Source of the DNA: an uncultured Bacteroides sp.
Lineage (GTDB): Bacteria > Bacillota > Clostridia > Lachnospirales > Lachnospiraceae
Length of the DNA stretch: 64,000 nt
Assembly (NCBI GenBank): GCA_945913015.1
Contig: CAMECH010000005.1
Location: 1-64,000 of the forward strand
Reading direction: 5' to 3'
This document shows positions 1 to 8,926 of this stretch, in pieces. The notes below the pieces were generated by a model that had not been told where the DNA came from, searched no databases, and worked only from the letters and a program-made list of their open reading frames with translations. Within the stretch, counting starts at the first letter, position 1, and every line of letters starts with the position of its first letter. Both the position numbers and the translations under genes were made by a program.

Positions 1-958
1 CCGGCACAAGTTCTTTATATTTAAACTGTCTTACAACGCCAAAATCAGTGATTATAAGTTCAAACGGCACTATATCATATTCAACCAAATCTCCGTTAAC
101 ATTATAACCGGCATTATCCGGATAATGCTCCATACATTTTTTTACATCTTCGCTTTCAAGTTTTACATGAATTCCCGAATCCCCTGTATGATATACAGGC
201 GCATTTTTCGTATCAAGCAGCATGTACCGCCCGCTGTCGGTAAAGATTTTTGCCACTTCATCCTGAGTTTTACCGGAGACATCATATACAGTTTCGCCGT
301 CAGTTTCAGGCAGATATACCGTGTTCTCCTTTGCCTTATTATAGGCAGCATTGTATATCTCCCCCATGCCGTTTTCATCAAAATACACTGAACCTGGATG
401 TACAAGTATTTTTTCAGAAGGATTTTTTATCATATACGAAAGGCTGACGCTGTTCTCCTCTGCACTGAATTCCTTTCCGATTTCCAGGACTGTGCTGTCT
501 TTCAACATTGAACCTAAGTCATCTAACTTACCGTCGGCCCCTATGCATGTAAACCCTGCCCAATACATATATTTTTCCGCAGGTTTCTGATTTGTGTTTT
601 TCATAGTTATGTCTATAACTATATAATCATCAACCTTTACATACCTGTCGATTGTAACCTTTGCGCTTTTCAGTTCAAGCGTGATTTCAGGATGCTGTAC
701 ATACTCATTGTTAATTCCGCGGGCATCAACAAACTCTTCAACTCTGGACTTTTTGCGAACCTCATTTACAATTCCGGCAATCCCCGTAACCGACATACAT
801 ACGCATAACGCTGCGGCGGCTACCGCTACCGCAAATCTTGGTCTTACACTCCTCTTTTTTCTATGCACCGCTTTATCAATTGCATCCTCAACAGCACCTT
901 CATCAGGCGTTATTCCGTCCTGAAATTTCCTATACTTTTCAATTAACTTATCTGTCAT
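1..958 (-). CDS. Membrane anti-sigma-like protein, C-terminus cut by the window edge
   Basis: An open frame starts at ATG 958 and runs without a stop to the left edge (at least 319 codons). Its start overlaps the stop of the ECF sigma gene (ATGA), so the two are translationally coupled. The first ~40 residues are charged and cytoplasmic-like, followed by one hydrophobic segment (about residues 42-63, FAVAVAAAALCVCMSV) and a long extracellular-looking domain. This matches the layout of DUF4179-type anti-sigma proteins found beside ECF sigma factors. The role, holding the sigma factor inactive at the membrane, is inferred from position and topology. No conserved zinc anti-sigma motif is visible. 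Confidence 0.7.
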   Translation of the reverse strand, partial: MTDKLIEKYRKFQDGITPDEGAVEDAIDKAVHRKKRSVRPRFAVAVAAAALCVCMSVTGIAGIVNEVRKKSRVEEFVDARGINNEYVQHPEITLELKSAKVTIDRYVKVDDYIVIDITMKNTNQKPAEKYMYWAGFTCIGADGKLDDLGSMLKDSTVLEIGKEFSAEENSVSLSYMIKNPSEKILVHPGSVYFDENGMGEIYNAAYNKAKENTVYLPETDGETVYDVSGKTQDEVAKIFTDSGRYMLLDTKNAPVYHTGDSGIHVKLESEDVKKCMEHYPDNAGYNVNGDLVEYDIVPFELIITDFGVVRQFKYKELVP

Positions 959-1455
959 CCGTTTATTCCTCCTTCTCTTAATACGGCCTCCATCTGCTTT
1001 CTTCCCCTCGCAAGCCACGTCTGCACGGTGGATTCTCTCCTGCCAAGAAGCTGTGCTATTTCCTTTGCTTTATATTCTTCATAATAATAAAGATAAATTA
1101 CAATACGGTATTTAGCCGGAAGTTTTATCAGTGCCTCTCTTACCAGCTGTGCATCATCATCTTCTTCCCAGCCTATGTAAACATCACCGTCCTCATTTTC
1201 TTTATTATTGTCATCAAATGCTGCTCTTTTTCTTCTGAATGCCGTTCTGAACAGTGAATGACACTCATTGACACTGCACCTTACCACCCAGTTTTTTATA
1301 TGTTCTTCACTGTCAAATTCACGTTTGCATGTAAGGATTTTAATAATCACTTCCTGCATTATATCTTCGGCATCCTCTTTGTTGCCAAAATAATTGTACG
1401 CTATCTTATATATCACCGGTGCATACGTATGCACCGTTTCTTCCTGTATTTTCAA
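955..1455 (-). CDS. ECF-type RNA polymerase sigma factor
   Basis: This sigma-70 family protein of the extracytoplasmic function group directs RNA polymerase to a small regulon. Region 2 is visible as YKIAYNYFGNKEDAEDIMQEV and region 4 as LPAKYRIVIYLYYYEEYKAKEIAQLL followed by the helix-turn-helix RRESTVQTWLARGRKQM. I chose the TTG at 1455 because GGGGGA lies six bases upstream. The same frame extends to a TTG at 1491 that has no ribosome binding site. The gene overlaps the downstream anti-sigma-like gene by four bases. Such pairs often activate their own promoter, but no ECF promoter could be recognised here. The stimulus is unknown. Confidence 0.88.
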   Translation of the reverse strand: MKIQEETVHTYAPVIYKIAYNYFGNKEDAEDIMQEVIIKILTCKREFDSEEHIKNWVVRCSVNECHSLFRTAFRRKRAAFDDNNKENEDGDVYIGWEEDDDAQLVREALIKLPAKYRIVIYLYYYEEYKAKEIAQLLGRRESTVQTWLARGRKQMEAVLREGGING

Positions 1456-1509
1456 AACATTTCCCCCATATTCTTTATTAAGCAATTGCAAAATATATTA
1501 TGTATTCTG

Positions 1510-1515
1510 ATTATA
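1510..1515 (-). promoter_or_regulatory. Possible -10 box upstream of the ECF sigma gene
   Basis: A TATAAT is present on the minus strand about 55 bases before the TTG start and just after the oadA terminator. The matching -35 (TTTTTT at 17 bp) is poor, so this is only a candidate. Confidence 0.3.
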
Positions 1516-1549
1516 ATACAACTCAGCATTACAAAAAATCTCACTCGTT

Positions 1550-1616
1550 TAAAAAATAAAAAAACAGGACAGAATTTAAAGCTTATAAAATTCACTTTAA
1601 ACTTCTGTCCTGTTTA
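1550..1616 (-). terminator. Rho-independent terminator after oadA
   Basis: On the minus strand a long stem (AAACAGGACAGAA pairing with TTCTGTCCTGTTT, extended by GTTTAAAG/CTTTAAA) is followed by a T-rich tract. It closes the decarboxylase operon 38 bases after the oadA stop. Confidence 0.9.
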
Positions 1617-1653
1617 ATTTAAATTATTAACTGTTCAATAACCTGTAATCGGA

Positions 1654-3075
1654 TTATACCGGATAAGCCTTGTTATCTGTGTCAGCCACTGCAGAATCCA
1701 CCTTTGTCTGCTGAGCTTCACGATACTTGAAGAACTCAGTTGCAACCTGTGGGAACAGTGCATATGACAATACATCCTCATCCTGCTGTGCATACTGCTT
1801 AACAATCGGGTCATTTCTGTACTTTTCAAGCTGTGGCTCGATTAAGTCGGCAGGACGGCATGTAATAGGCTCCTTGTCACCAATTGCCTTCTTCTGAACT
1901 TCCTCATTGAAAGGTTTTACAGTCTGACCAAATTCACCTGCAAGCACTTTCTTTGATTCCTTTGTAATCATCTTATAACGTTCACCCTGAAGCACATTGA
2001 GAACTGCCTGTGTACCGACAATCTGTGATGAAGGTGTAACAAGAGGCGGCTCGCCATAGTCCTTACGAACTCTTGGAATTTCTTCAAGTACTGCCTGATA
2101 CTTATCCTCAGCATGTGCATCCTTAAGCTGTGACACAAGGTTTGAAAGCATTCCGCCCGGCACCTGGTAAAGCAGTGTCTTAATATTAACACCGAGAACC
2201 TTTGGATTCAAAAGACCGCTTGCAAGAGCCTCCTCACGCATAGGTCTGAAATAATCAGCAATCTCTGCAAGGAGCTTCTGATCAAGACCTGTATCATAAG
2301 GTGTTCCCTTAAATGTCTCAACCATAACCTCTGTTGCAGGCTGGCTTGTACCCATTGAAAATGGTGACATAGCCGTATCAATAATATCCGCACCGGCCTC
2401 AACAGCCTTAAGGTATGTCATTGAAGCAACACCTGATGTATAGTGTGTATGCATTTCGATTGGAATATCTGTACCTTCCTTAAGTGCCTGAACAAGCTCG
2501 GTTGCCTGATATGGAAGTAAAAGACCTGCCATATCCTTGATGCAGAGTGAATCTGCGCCCATATCTTCAACTCTCTTAGCCATATCCTTCCAGTAATCAA
2601 GTGTATATGCATCACCGAGTGTATATGAAAGTGCTATCTGTGCATGTCCCTTTTCCTTCTTTGCAGCCTTAACAGCCGTCTCAAGGTTACGGATATCATT
2701 GAAGCAGTCAAAAATACGGATTATATCAATACCATTTGCAATTGATTTCTGAACAAAATATTCAACAACGTCATCTGCATAATGATTGTATCCAAGAATA
2801 TTCTGACCTCTGAAAAGCATCTGAAGCTTTGTATTCTTGAAACCGTCTCTTAATTTACGAAGTCTTTCCCACGGATCTTCCTTAAGGAAACGAAGGCTGG
2901 CATCAAATGTAGCGCCGCCCCAGCACTCAACTGCGTGGTATCCGACCTTATCCATCTTATCAACAATAGGTAACATCTGCTCTGTCGTCATTCTCGTTGC
3001 AATAAGTGACTGATGCGCATCACGAAGAACAGTTTCTGTAATCTTTAATGGTTTCTTTGCTATCTGCTCTGCCAT
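1654..3075 (-). CDS. oadA: Oxaloacetate decarboxylase alpha subunit (carboxyltransferase, no biotin domain)
   Basis: This is the carboxyltransferase subunit of the oxaloacetate decarboxylase / pyruvate carboxylase family. It moves CO2 between oxaloacetate and carrier-bound biotin. The N-terminal TIM-barrel motif TETVLRDAHQSLIATRM (metal-binding Asp), the KDMAGLL segment with the candidate carbamylated Lys, and MHTHYTSG with the metal His residues are visible. At 473 residues it lacks the C-terminal biotinyl domain of longer OadA proteins. Biotin is instead supplied by the separate carrier encoded at 4294. It is the last gene of the operon, has GGAGG before ATG, and is followed by a strong terminator. 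Confidence 0.93.
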   Translation of the reverse strand: MAEQIAKKPLKITETVLRDAHQSLIATRMTTEQMLPIVDKMDKVGYHAVECWGGATFDASLRFLKEDPWERLRKLRDGFKNTKLQMLFRGQNILGYNHYADDVVEYFVQKSIANGIDIIRIFDCFNDIRNLETAVKAAKKEKGHAQIALSYTLGDAYTLDYWKDMAKRVEDMGADSLCIKDMAGLLLPYQATELVQALKEGTDIPIEMHTHYTSGVASMTYLKAVEAGADIIDTAMSPFSMGTSQPATEVMVETFKGTPYDTGLDQKLLAEIADYFRPMREEALASGLLNPKVLGVNIKTLLYQVPGGMLSNLVSQLKDAHAEDKYQAVLEEIPRVRKDYGEPPLVTPSSQIVGTQAVLNVLQGERYKMITKESKKVLAGEFGQTVKPFNEEVQKKAIGDKEPITCRPADLIEPQLEKYRNDPIVKQYAQQDEDVLSYALFPQVATEFFKYREAQQTKVDSAVADTDNKAYPV

Positions 3076-3118
3076 TATATTTCTCCTCCTGAACTCTTAA
3101 AATTAATTGATAAATTCT

Positions 3119-4270
3119 TTAGAACACACCGAACATTGCCATAAATGTACCGGCCGCAACCGCAGTACCGATAACACCTGCAACATTAGGTCCCATGGCA
3201 TGCATGAGAAGGAAGTTTGAAGGATCAGATTCCTGACCAACCTTCTGTGATACACGTGCCGCCATAGGAACGGCAGAAACACCGGCCGAACCAATCAATG
3301 GGTTAATCTTGCCATGAGTAATCTTGCAGAGAAGCTTTCCAAGCATTACACCGCCCGCTGTACCAAATGCAAATGCAATAAGTCCTAGTGCAACAATCTT
3401 AAGTGTTGTAACCTTAAGGAATGCCTCAGCGCTTGTTGAAGCACCTACTGAAGTACCGAGAAGGATAACAACAATGTACATAAGTGCATTCTGTGCTGTC
3501 TCTGAAAGCTGTTTTACAACACCGCACTCCCTGAACAGATTACCGAGCATGAGCATACCTACCAATGGTGCTGTTGTAGGAAGAATGAGACATACAACAA
3601 CTGTTACAACGATAGGGAAAAGAATCTTCTCAAGCTTTGAAACAGGACGAAGCTGTTCCATTTTAATCTTACGCTCTTCTTTAGTTGTAAGAAGACGCAT
3701 GATTGGAGGCTGAATAATCGGAACGAGTGACATATAAGAATATGCCGCTACGGCAATAGGTCCCATATATTCTGTCTGTCCGAGCTTACCTGCAAGGAAG
3801 ATTGATGTAGGACCGTCAGCTCCACCAATAATCGAAATTGCCGCTGCAGCCTTGTCATTAAATCCAAAGAGGATTGCCAGCAGATATGCGGCAAAAATAC
3901 CAAGCTGTGCAGCTGCGCCCATCAGAAAGCTGATTGGGTTTGCAATAAGCGGACCAAAGTCCGTCATGGCACCAACGCCGAGGAAGATAAGTGAAGGAAG
4001 AATACTCCACTCATCAAGCAAATAAAAATAATGTAACAAACCACCTACACCATTGCTTGTAGACTCAGGTGAGGCCATTATATCCGGATAAATATTTACC
4101 AGAAGCATACCAAAAGAAATAGGCACAAGAAGAAGCGGCTCATATTCCTTTTTGATTGCCAGATACAGGAAAACAAATGCAACCAGAATCATTACATAGT
4201 TACCCCATGTAAGATTGAAGAAAGCAGTCTGGTGCAGAAGATTATCCAGCGTACTTATAATATAATCCAT
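3119..4270 (-). CDS. oadB: Na+-translocating decarboxylase beta subunit
   Basis: This integral membrane subunit (383 aa, about nine hydrophobic segments) decarboxylates carboxybiotin and exports Na+. Family signatures are [15 protein letters not shown], containing the conserved Asp of the Na+ site, and [20 protein letters not shown], containing the conserved C-terminal Ser region. It lies between the biotin carrier and oadA with short gaps, in the order usual for clostridial clusters. The same beta subunit type serves oxaloacetate, methylmalonyl-CoA and glutaconyl-CoA decarboxylases, so the substrate cannot be read from this gene alone. Confidence 0.94.
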   Translation of the reverse strand: MDYIISTLDNLLHQTAFFNLTWGNYVMILVAFVFLYLAIKKEYEPLLLVPISFGMLLVNIYPDIMASPESTSNGVGGLLHYFYLLDEWSILPSLIFLGVGAMTDFGPLIANPISFLMGAAAQLGIFAAYLLAILFGFNDKAAAAISIIGGADGPTSIFLAGKLGQTEYMGPIAVAAYSYMSLVPIIQPPIMRLLTTKEERKIKMEQLRPVSKLEKILFPIVVTVVVCLILPTTAPLVGMLMLGNLFRECGVVKQLSETAQNALMYIVVILLGTSVGASTSAEAFLKVTTLKIVALGLIAFAFGTAGGVMLGKLLCKITHGKINPLIGSAGVSAVPMAARVSQKVGQESDPSNFLLMHAMGPNVAGVIGTAVAAGTFMAMFGVF

Positions 4271-4293
4271 GTCTATACCAACACCTTTCTTTA

Positions 4294-4656
4294 TCAGTTA
4301 AGGGATACTAATACATCTCCTGATTCAACAGATGTACCTGCGCTTGTATCAACGCTTGCAATTGTGCCGTCCTGCGGAGCCACAATTTCATTTTCCATCT
4401 TCATTGCCTCAAGCACTACAAGAACATCACCTTTCTTTACGGCCTGTCCTGCTGATACATTTACCTTAAGAATTTTGCCAGGCATCGGAGCTGCAACCTT
4501 AACCGAACCTGTGCCTGCAGACTTTGGTGCTGCCTTTGGCGCTGCAGGGGCTGCCTTTGGTGCTGCCACAGCTGCAGGAGCTGCAACACTTCCTGTACCC
4601 TCTTCTACCGTAACTTCGTATACGTTACCATTAACTGTAATTGTATAGTTTTTCAT
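4294..4656 (-). CDS. Biotin carboxyl carrier protein of the decarboxylase (gamma/1.3S type)
   Basis: This 120-residue biotin carrier moves the carboxyl group between carboxyltransferase and OadB. It has a short N-terminal strand region, an Ala/Pro-rich linker (about residues 25-50) and a biotinyl domain with the motif EAMKMEN, in which Lys86 is the expected biotinylation site. I start at ATG 4656, preceded by GGAAAGGATAGG. An upstream in-frame ATG at 4707 lacks a site. It is the only biotin domain seen in the operon, so OadA and the acyl-CoA carboxyltransferase probably share it. Confidence 0.93.
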   Translation of the reverse strand: MKNYTITVNGNVYEVTVEEGTGSVAAPAAVAAPKAAPAAPKAAPKSAGTGSVKVAAPMPGKILKVNVSAGQAVKKGDVLVVLEAMKMENEIVAPQDGTIASVDTSAGTSVESGDVLVSLN

Positions 4657-4722
4657 AATCCTATCCTTTCCGCTGTCCCTAAAAGACAACACACAATTTC
4701 TTTTCACAATTTAATGGGTAGC

Positions 4723-5526
4723 TTAAAAACGTACCCTGCGGATGGAACGAACTGTAAATCCATCCGATGGTGCATCCTCAGATGCTGCGATTGCTGCGGT
4801 AATTACTGCAATCAATTCAAGGTCATCAACCGATGTTGCCTCATTTTCAACTATCTGTGTTACAGCATTGTCAATTCCCTCTTCTGCTGTTTCACTATTT
4901 TTATTCTTCGTAAATAAAGCCTTAATCGGTGCAAATATTTTTGAAAGTACACCTGAAATTTTATTAACAATACCGTCAACATGCTTAAACTGTGCAATTA
5001 TAATGCTCATGAACGCCAGCATGCAGAATACAATACTTATTCCGATAACAGTATTAACTCCTGCCATCTTCATTGTGTCTCCAAGTGACTTTGTACCGGC
5101 AGCGCTCTTAAATGACACATTTACATCGGTAACACGCAAATCTTCGATAAGATACTGCATATCAAATGTCATTGTCATATCACCCTTCTCATATGTTACG
5201 GGTACTACTGCCTTATATATATCTCCATCTCTTGTCACTGTGATTTTGCCCAGCGAAAGCATTGCTCCCAATGCATCATTCTGTGCATATTCATAAATGC
5301 CCTCTGCCAGATCCTTTGCAACGCCAACCGAATTATCCGCCATATATTTCAGTTCAGTCTTAGATGCCGCACCGTATGTCTGTGCGTAACTCTGTGCATA
5401 GTACTGAACATATTCTGTAAGGTCTTCGGCCGGAGCTGTTGAAGTTTCGGCAGCAAATGCGCATGTTGTAAAGCACAGCATCATGATGCAGAGCGCAGTC
5501 ATGAATCTACGAAACTTTTTCACCAT
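4723..5526 (-). CDS. OadG-like small subunit with extracytoplasmic N-terminal domain
   Basis: The protein starts at ATG 5526 (GAGGA upstream). It has a signal peptide (KKFRRFMTALCIMMLCF to about residue 27) and an extracytoplasmic domain of ~125 residues. One membrane segment follows (VIGISIVFCMLAFMSIIIAQF), then a cytoplasmic tail ending in DDLELIAVITAAIAAS and SIRRVRF. The membrane segment plus tail is typical of OadG/gamma subunits, which assemble the decarboxylase on the membrane. The extra outer domain makes it much longer than classical OadG (about 80 aa). Its frame extends upstream into the carboxyltransferase gene, but the internal start is clearly better supported. Confidence 0.8.
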   Translation of the reverse strand: MVKKFRRFMTALCIMMLCFTTCAFAAETSTAPAEDLTEYVQYYAQSYAQTYGAASKTELKYMADNSVGVAKDLAEGIYEYAQNDALGAMLSLGKITVTRDGDIYKAVVPVTYEKGDMTMTFDMQYLIEDLRVTDVNVSFKSAAGTKSLGDTMKMAGVNTVIGISIVFCMLAFMSIIIAQFKHVDGIVNKISGVLSKIFAPIKALFTKNKNSETAEEGIDNAVTQIVENEATSVDDLELIAVITAAIAASEDAPSDGFTVRSIRRVRF

Positions 5527-5566
5527 ACTAATCCTCATTTCACGCTTTTTGTTCTCTTTTTGCTTA

Positions 5567-7024
5567 TTACCTTGAAGCATGCTTCTTGTAAGGAATGCTC
5601 TCATCCTTTGAAGCAAGCATCTGGAATGCAGAAATCAAATATTTTCTTGTCTCCTCTGGTTCAACAATAGCATCAACGTATCCGCGTGAAGCTGCTGCCT
5701 GTGCAGAAGACTGAAGTGAAGCATATTCTGCCGCTTTCTCATCAATTACAGCATTAGGGTCTGAAGCCTTTGAAATTTCATCAGCATACATAATCTTTGC
5801 TGCAAGCTTTGAATCCATCATTCCTATTGAAGCCTGTGGCCATGCAAACTCAAGGTCAGCACCTGTTGACTTGCTGTTCATTGCAACATAAGCGCTTCCC
5901 ATTGCTTTGCCAACGACAACATTTACCTTAGGAACTGTTGCTCCTGCAAACGCCATTGTCATTGCGGCTGCTGCATCGGCAATATTCTTTTCTGCACATA
6001 CCGTGGCTGCAAATCCCTCAACATTTGTAAGTGTAAGAACAGGGATGTCAAATGCGTCACAATATGTAACGAAGTCTGCTGCCTTCTTTGCTGCCTTTGG
6101 AGTAAGAACTGCATCAAACTTCTCAGCAGCCTTTCCATTCTCATCAAACACTGCCGTTCTGTTGGCAACTGCTCCGACTGTCATACCGTCAAGCTTGATA
6201 AATCCTGTTACAACTGACTTTGCATAATCCTTCTTAACTTCAATAAACACGCCATTATCCGCAATATCTGAAAGTGCAAGTGCAGCATCAGGCATCTTGG
6301 CCTCAATATTATCACAAACACGGTTCAGGCTGTCTGTAACATCCGAAACAGCTCCGTCATCAACATTGTTGACCGGAAGGAAAGATACGAGTGAACGAAT
6401 CTGTTCTGCAATCTCCTCCTGTGTTCCGACAAAATCAGCTACTCCCGATTCCTCACTCTGGAACTTTGCAGAAGCTGTGTCAAGCTTTGATTCATAATTA
6501 CCGTCTAACGCATTAGGGCTGTTTACAAATAATTTTGCATTATCCTTCTCCATGAATGTAAAATCAGACATCGCTGCCATAATAGCAAGACCGCCGCCGC
6601 AGTTTCCATAAACTGCCGTAATCTGCGGAATTACTCCTGAAGCCATGCTCTGCTTATGATAAATAGTACCAAATGCGCTGAGTGCATCTGTTGACTCCTG
6701 TAATCTTAATCCTGCACAGTCAATAAGACCAATGACAGGAACACCTGTCTTCATAGCCTTATCATACAGGTTTACAATTTTTTTAGCATGCATTTCTCCA
6801 ATTGAACCATTCATGACCGAAGCATCCTGACTGTAAATATACACAGGAATACCCTCAACAGCTCCATAACCGGTAATTACACCATCTGCCGGAGTTGCTT
6901 TGTCAGACATGTTAAAATCAGTGCTTCTGGCCTTAACCATTGCACCAATCTCAACAAAGCTGTTCTCATCAAGGATAGCATTAATTCTATCTCTTGCTGA
7001 ACCTTGTGTTTGGTTGCTCATCAT
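5567..7024 (-). CDS. Acyl-CoA carboxyltransferase subunit (methylmalonyl-CoA decarboxylase alpha / PccB-like)
   Basis: This crotonase-fold carboxyltransferase (485 aa) transfers CO2 between an acyl-CoA and biotin. The N-domain segment YGNCGGGLAIMAAMSDFTF and the C-domain segment GKAMGSAYVAMNSKSTGADLEFAWP match the acyl-CoA carboxylase beta / MmdA family. The start is ATG 7024 (GGAGG, five-base gap), with a second ATG directly following. As first gene of an operon with OadB and a biotin carrier it probably acts on methylmalonyl-CoA or another malonyl-CoA-type substrate. The exact acyl group cannot be fixed from sequence. Confidence 0.85.
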   Translation of the reverse strand: MMSNQTQGSARDRINAILDENSFVEIGAMVKARSTDFNMSDKATPADGVITGYGAVEGIPVYIYSQDASVMNGSIGEMHAKKIVNLYDKAMKTGVPVIGLIDCAGLRLQESTDALSAFGTIYHKQSMASGVIPQITAVYGNCGGGLAIMAAMSDFTFMEKDNAKLFVNSPNALDGNYESKLDTASAKFQSEESGVADFVGTQEEIAEQIRSLVSFLPVNNVDDGAVSDVTDSLNRVCDNIEAKMPDAALALSDIADNGVFIEVKKDYAKSVVTGFIKLDGMTVGAVANRTAVFDENGKAAEKFDAVLTPKAAKKAADFVTYCDAFDIPVLTLTNVEGFAATVCAEKNIADAAAAMTMAFAGATVPKVNVVVGKAMGSAYVAMNSKSTGADLEFAWPQASIGMMDSKLAAKIMYADEISKASDPNAVIDEKAAEYASLQSSAQAAASRGYVDAIVEPEETRKYLISAFQMLASKDESIPYKKHASR

Positions 7025-7090
7025 AAAGACCTCCATATAATTATTAAGTACCTTTCGGTACCTTATTGCTATAACGCAACATTCCACATA

Positions 7091-7119
7091 ATTGTAAAAC
7101 AATGACAAAAAAATATCAA
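7091..7119 (-). promoter_or_regulatory. Sigma-A promoter of the decarboxylase operon
   Basis: The minus strand reads TTGATA, 17 bases, TACAAT, giving a leader of about 60 bases before ATG 7024. Confidence 0.75.
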
Positions 7120-7175
7120 GCCTTTTGACTTTCTTTTCTTATCTTTTTTGACAGATTTTGTTATTTATAAAAACA

Positions 7176-7919
7176 TTAATCGCGGGTCTCAAATACAAGC
7201 ATTCTGCCCTCTTCGATTTTTATCAGAGCCTCGTCCTCCGTGATTTCGTTGCTTACTCCGATACTTACGCCCTGACGAAGCTCATATCCGTCAAGGCTGT
7301 ACTTGAACCCATGCATTGTAAGCCCCGTAACGACAGATGTAACAGGAAGACAGCTTATAAACCGTCCGAACTGTGTAAGCTTGTTAATGGTAATCTCATC
7401 TTTTCCCGAAAGCATTTGTATTTTATTATGCCTGTCTACGATTACAGCCTCAATGCCGGCATCCTTAAGCTGATTAAGCAGTCCTATATTGGCAAGTGTA
7501 TGGTCCATCCTCGTTCCCGTTGCGCCTATAATGGTAACCTTCGTTTCTGCGGTGCCGTCATTTTTCTCATCCGAATTGACATTTTTACAGTTTGCGTTGT
7601 TATCAGCCTCATCTTTAATCAGCTTAATTGCCGTCATTACCGCAAGTTCAGTGTCCGTATAGTCCTTTTCTCTTGGGAATACCGCATTTTCAACATCATT
7701 GCGGTAGCGCGCCAGCACCTCTGTATTTACAGAGTCATAGTCCCCAAGAATATAGTTTACTTTTAATCCAAGCATATCGGCACTCACAAGTCCGCTGTCT
7801 GCCGCAATACAGTAATCAAATACTATTCCGTCTTTTTTCTGCCTTTCAAGCCAGACTTTTGTCCATTCGACATCAACATTTCCACCTGTAACAATAAGTA
7901 TATTTGTAATTTTGGCCAT
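7176..7919 (-). CDS. thiN: Thiamine pyrophosphokinase
   Basis: This enzyme converts thiamine and ATP to thiamine diphosphate. The family signature is the N-terminal AADSGL ... GDYDSV segment and the central FPREKDYTDTELA and GATGTRMDHTLANI motifs, which form the substrate and metal site. Length (247 aa) is slightly above the usual ~215 because of an Asn/Asp/Glu-rich insert (about residues 108-127). ATG 7919 has GGAG six bases upstream, whereas the ATG at 7931 is unsupported. It is convergent with nothing and stands alone, unlike the frequent rsgA-rpe-thiN order. Confidence 0.9.
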   Translation of the reverse strand: MAKITNILIVTGGNVDVEWTKVWLERQKKDGIVFDYCIAADSGLVSADMLGLKVNYILGDYDSVNTEVLARYRNDVENAVFPREKDYTDTELAVMTAIKLIKDEADNNANCKNVNSDEKNDGTAETKVTIIGATGTRMDHTLANIGLLNQLKDAGIEAVIVDRHNKIQMLSGKDEITINKLTQFGRFISCLPVTSVVTGLTMHGFKYSLDGYELRQGVSIGVSNEITEDEALIKIEEGRMLVFETRD

Positions 7920-7957
7920 AATAATCTCCATTTCTGAGTGATTTGTTTACGGACATC

Positions 7958-7986
7958 AGTTTAACACAGAAAAACACATTTTCCAA
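7958..7986 (-). promoter_or_regulatory. Possible promoter of thiN
   Basis: TTGGAA, 17 bases, TAAACT on the minus strand, about 35 bases before the start. The -10 is weak. Confidence 0.4.
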
Positions 7987-8058
7987 TCGGCAGGACTATC
8001 TTTTTTCACATTTTTGCTTTATAATGTCTACATCACTGACAAACGGAGGATTTAAGCA

Positions 8059-8820
8059 ATGGCTAAAGAAACTGCATACGAAGCGGTTGCCTATGAAAAT
8101 GACAGTAAAAATACCGAAGAGTTATTAAAAGTATTAAAGGACTGCGGAATGGAGGATGCTTATTCTGAATATGATGAAATCTCTGCAAGCCACACACTTT
8201 ATGTAAGCAATAAAGATTTTTCACGTGCCGAGGATATCGTCATGACATTTTATGATGACCTTGATAATGCAGACAGTAATTCAGATAAAAAAGAAAACGA
8301 CACTGACGGGAATGAAACGGATTGTGAATCCGTGAATTCCTCATCAATTTATGCAAGCTCCGACGACAAATACCACGATAATCTTTCATCGGCATATACT
8401 TTTCTTGTATTCGGTGTAATCGGAATTATATTTGTTATTTTGTATGACTTTGGACTTATTCCTGTTTTTTCAATGACTCTTTCATCAAAGATACTTTTTA
8501 ACATTGTTATGGGAATACTCTTTGTCGGCTTCATTGCTGCAGGTATCCTTTCACTCCGATATTCAAAGAAGCTGAAGCTGCAGATTGATGTATATTCCGC
8601 CAAATCCGATGATATCGCCGGATATCTTGCAGACAATCTGAGCTGGGATGATATAGAAGCTTCTTATGACGGAACCGGACTTCCCGAAGAAATGTGCTAT
8701 TACCGCCGCATAGATGCAATCAGGAATTGCATAGTCGACAAGTTTGGCGAACAGCCTGAAGAATTTATGAATGAAATGTGTGACAAGTATTACAACAGCA
8801 TTTTCAATAATGAGCAGTAA
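8059..8820 (+). CDS. Unknown two-TM protein with acidic N-terminal domain
   Basis: I do not recognise this family. The 253-residue protein has GGAGG nine bases before ATG. Residues ~1-75 resemble a small cytoplasmic domain (ELLKVLKDCGMEDAYSEYD), followed by an acidic, Asn/Asp/Ser-rich linker. Two membrane segments (YTFLVFGVIGIIFVILYDF and ILFNIVMGILFVGFIAAGIL) follow, then a ~75-residue charged C-terminal part with a SWDDIEASYDGTGLPEE segment and two Cys. The layout suggests a membrane protein with both ends in the cytoplasm. A TATAAT at 8020-8025 may be its -10 box, but the -35 is poor. It is one of only four plus-strand genes and is followed by a terminator. Confidence 0.75.
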   Translation: MAKETAYEAVAYENDSKNTEELLKVLKDCGMEDAYSEYDEISASHTLYVSNKDFSRAEDIVMTFYDDLDNADSNSDKKENDTDGNETDCESVNSSSIYASSDDKYHDNLSSAYTFLVFGVIGIIFVILYDFGLIPVFSMTLSSKILFNIVMGILFVGFIAAGILSLRYSKKLKLQIDVYSAKSDDIAGYLADNLSWDDIEASYDGTGLPEEMCYYRRIDAIRNCIVDKFGEQPEEFMNEMCDKYYNSIFNNEQ

Positions 8821-8846
8821 AAACGTGCACCGCAAGGCGCATTAAT

Positions 8847-8890
8847 AAAGCGAAGAGGGTATATCTTAACCCGCTTCGCTTTTTGTTTTT
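8847..8890 (+). terminator. Rho-independent terminator
   Basis: AAAGCGAAG with GGGT pairs with ACCCG and CTTCGCTTT, followed by TTGTTTTT. It lies 27 bases after the 8059-8820 gene. Confidence 0.85.
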
Positions 8891-8926
8891 GAAATATTTT
8901 TATTCAGCGTCTGTTATATTCCGCAT

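Noticed and set aside
7158..7766. 202-residue plus-strand ORF opposite thiN
   Set aside because: It is antisense to a clear thiamine pyrophosphokinase and has no family resemblance or binding site.
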